The position numbers and the translations under genes were made by a program. From a virus: 25,595 nucleotides of DNA. The DNA lies in IMG/VR virus record IMGVR_UViG_3300044613_001899, positions 1 to 25,595 of that record, one strand, 5' to 3'. Below are positions 24,541 to 25,595 of the stretch, piece by piece (within the stretch, counting starts at the first letter, position 1; every line of letters starts with the position of its first letter). The notes under the pieces are model-generated. The model was not told where the DNA came from. It saw only the letters and a program-made list of their open reading frames with translations, and did not search any database.

Positions 24541-25595
24541 CTATTGCAAGCGTCCATTTTTGGTATATAGATCAATTCTCTGGATGGATAAATTATACCC
24601 GCCCACTTGTGCTTCAACGCCGAACTGGAGAACCTTGCCGGCGCTTGATCCGTTAACTGTTAGGGTGTTGATTGCCACATTTCCGGCGTATTCAGCCAAT
24701 CCGTACTCAGCAGTTCCATATTCAGCGGGAGTTGAAACCCCGGAAAGCACGGAAGTCTGTGAGAAGTAAGTTTGCATGAAGTCATACGCCCACTTGAACA
24801 CAACTGTCTGATTTGAAAGCCCAATAAGCGTCAGGATAACCTTCTTGAGAATAGAAGTCTGAATAGGGTTTCCGAAGTCAATCCACGTTGTGAAGTAGGA
24901 CATACGGTAGTTTGCCCCGTTGTCATAATATCCTTCATGGCTTCCTAGATACCCTGCTTTCCCAATGTAGAGAATCTTGTCCCGTGTTTCACAGAAGGCT
25001 TTTGGGTCAATATTTGTCCATGTGGTGATTCTTGCCGATCCGTCTTGAAGTGGGGATCGTAGGTCAAAACAGTAGGTCACAGCAGAGCTAGGGAAGGTAA
25101 TCAAGTAGAACGAATTACTCGGAGAATAAACAGCTTTGACGTTCTCCAATGTCTCCAGTGCAGCGTATCCTTGAATGTCGGAATGGACGTTCTTGCTGAA
25201 ATTCCGCATTGGGGCGGACTTCTCTTGAATCGTCCTTTGGACAGACCGAACCCCATCCCCCGACAGGAAGATGACATCCTCTCCCGTGGGCTGAATTGAG
25301 TCCCTTGCAATACACCCGATGTTCTCAAGAGAATCTTCAAGGGACATGCTTGATGGAGTATCTGCATCCTTGTAGATGAGGGTCTGTCTCTTTCCGAAGA
25401 TGAACAATCGATTGTTATGAGCGGCCAAACCTACGATTTCATCTCCGCCAATCGGCCAGATGTTTCTAAGATTGAGAGTCCCTGAAGTCCCACCCGTCCA
25501 GATATGAGGGGTCAAGAGGTCAGAGAACGCTATAGTTCCTTTATCTGTAGACGTGTCAGCCGCCCAAACTCTGCCGTAAGCACTGATGGCTGTAT
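24541..25595 (-). CDS. gp10-like tail/stabilisation protein (partial)
   Basis: The frame is open to the right edge; about 350 residues are present. Upstream of an internal TTG it still reads AYGRVWAADTSTDKGTIAFS, so the real start is outside. Repeated blades (DEIVGLAAHNNRLFIFGKRQ, IARDSIQPTGEDVIFLSGDG) resemble the propeller-like tail proteins of podoviruses that join the portal to the needle or fibre (P22 gp10 type). It is followed by the tail fibre gene, which fits. Family assignment is from memory. Confidence 0.65.
   Translation of the reverse strand, partial: TAISAYGRVWAADTSTDKGTIAFSDLLTPHIWTGGTSGTLNLRNIWPIGGDEIVGLAAHNNRLFIFGKRQTLIYKDADTPSSMSLEDSLENIGCIARDSIQPTGEDVIFLSGDGVRSVQRTIQEKSAPMRNFSKNVHSDIQGYAALETLENVKAVYSPSNSFYLITFPSSAVTYCFDLRSPLQDGSARITTWTNIDPKAFCETRDKILYIGKAGYLGSHEGYYDNGANYRMSYFTTWIDFGNPIQTSILKKVILTLIGLSNQTVVFKWAYDFMQTYFSQTSVLSGVSTPAEYGTAEYGLAEYAGNVAINTLTVNGSSAGKVLQFGVEAQVGGYNLSIQRIDLYTKNGRLQ

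Noticed and set aside
1-25595. Integron or phage integrase
   Set aside because: No frame shows the R...HxxR...Y tyrosine-recombinase pattern or a serine recombinase motif; the recombinase must be outside the window or in the host.

Overview
This window looks like part of the genome of a tailed phage (short-tailed, P22/Bcep22-like) infecting a Gram-negative proteobacterium. The signs are a terminase-small-like gene at the left edge, lambda-type recombination genes (NinB, NinG, ERF, SSB), a replication operon (DUF1376 protein plus DnaB-type ATPase), a lysis cassette with a nested Rz/Rz1 spanin pair, and at the right edge a tail fibre and a gp10-like tail protein that runs off the window. No portal, capsid, integrase or large terminase is visible.

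Layout: 1-1005 (minus) packaging/HNH; 1259-3143 (plus) an operon of very small early genes ended by a strong terminator; 3552-10132 (minus) recombination and replication genes, read from a divergent promoter near 10160; 10576-18651 (plus) small genes, ERF/SSB and more small genes; 18654-25595 (minus) lysis, endolysin, tail fibre and tail genes.

The striking feature is that the phage backbone is interrupted by four arrays of integron-type gene cassettes, at about 4454-5372, 8205-9973, 11386-13882 and 15501-17643. Their genes are separated by attC-like hairpins with the hallmark extrahelical base. The two ends of most single cassettes are complementary over 8-13 bases, as expected for excised circles. 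Three arrays stop at the same 17-base attI-like core (GTGCTGTAGAACTTACG followed by TTAG), which heads a repeated leader of about 115 bases carrying the Shine-Dalgarno site of the next phage operon. No integron integrase is present here.

Two properties look unusual. In every array the genes point the opposite way to the attC polarity of ordinary integrons, so all cassette genes are co-directional with phage transcription. Three long attC sites hold the Shine-Dalgarno site, start codon and first codons of the following gene inside their hairpin. Some cassette genes have no stop of their own and end in a short peptide (NVSSTA...) supplied by the phage leader.

Cassette cargo looks phage-adapted: an N4/N6 DNA methyltransferase, a PAPS-reductase-like protein, two unusual DVCC/DPPH methyltransferase-fold proteins, a probable Acb2/Tad1-type protein, zinc-ribbon proteins and small phage-type hypotheticals. 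My reading is a phage that uses the integron cassette format as an accessory-gene platform, with recombinase supplied by the host or by a gene outside this window.
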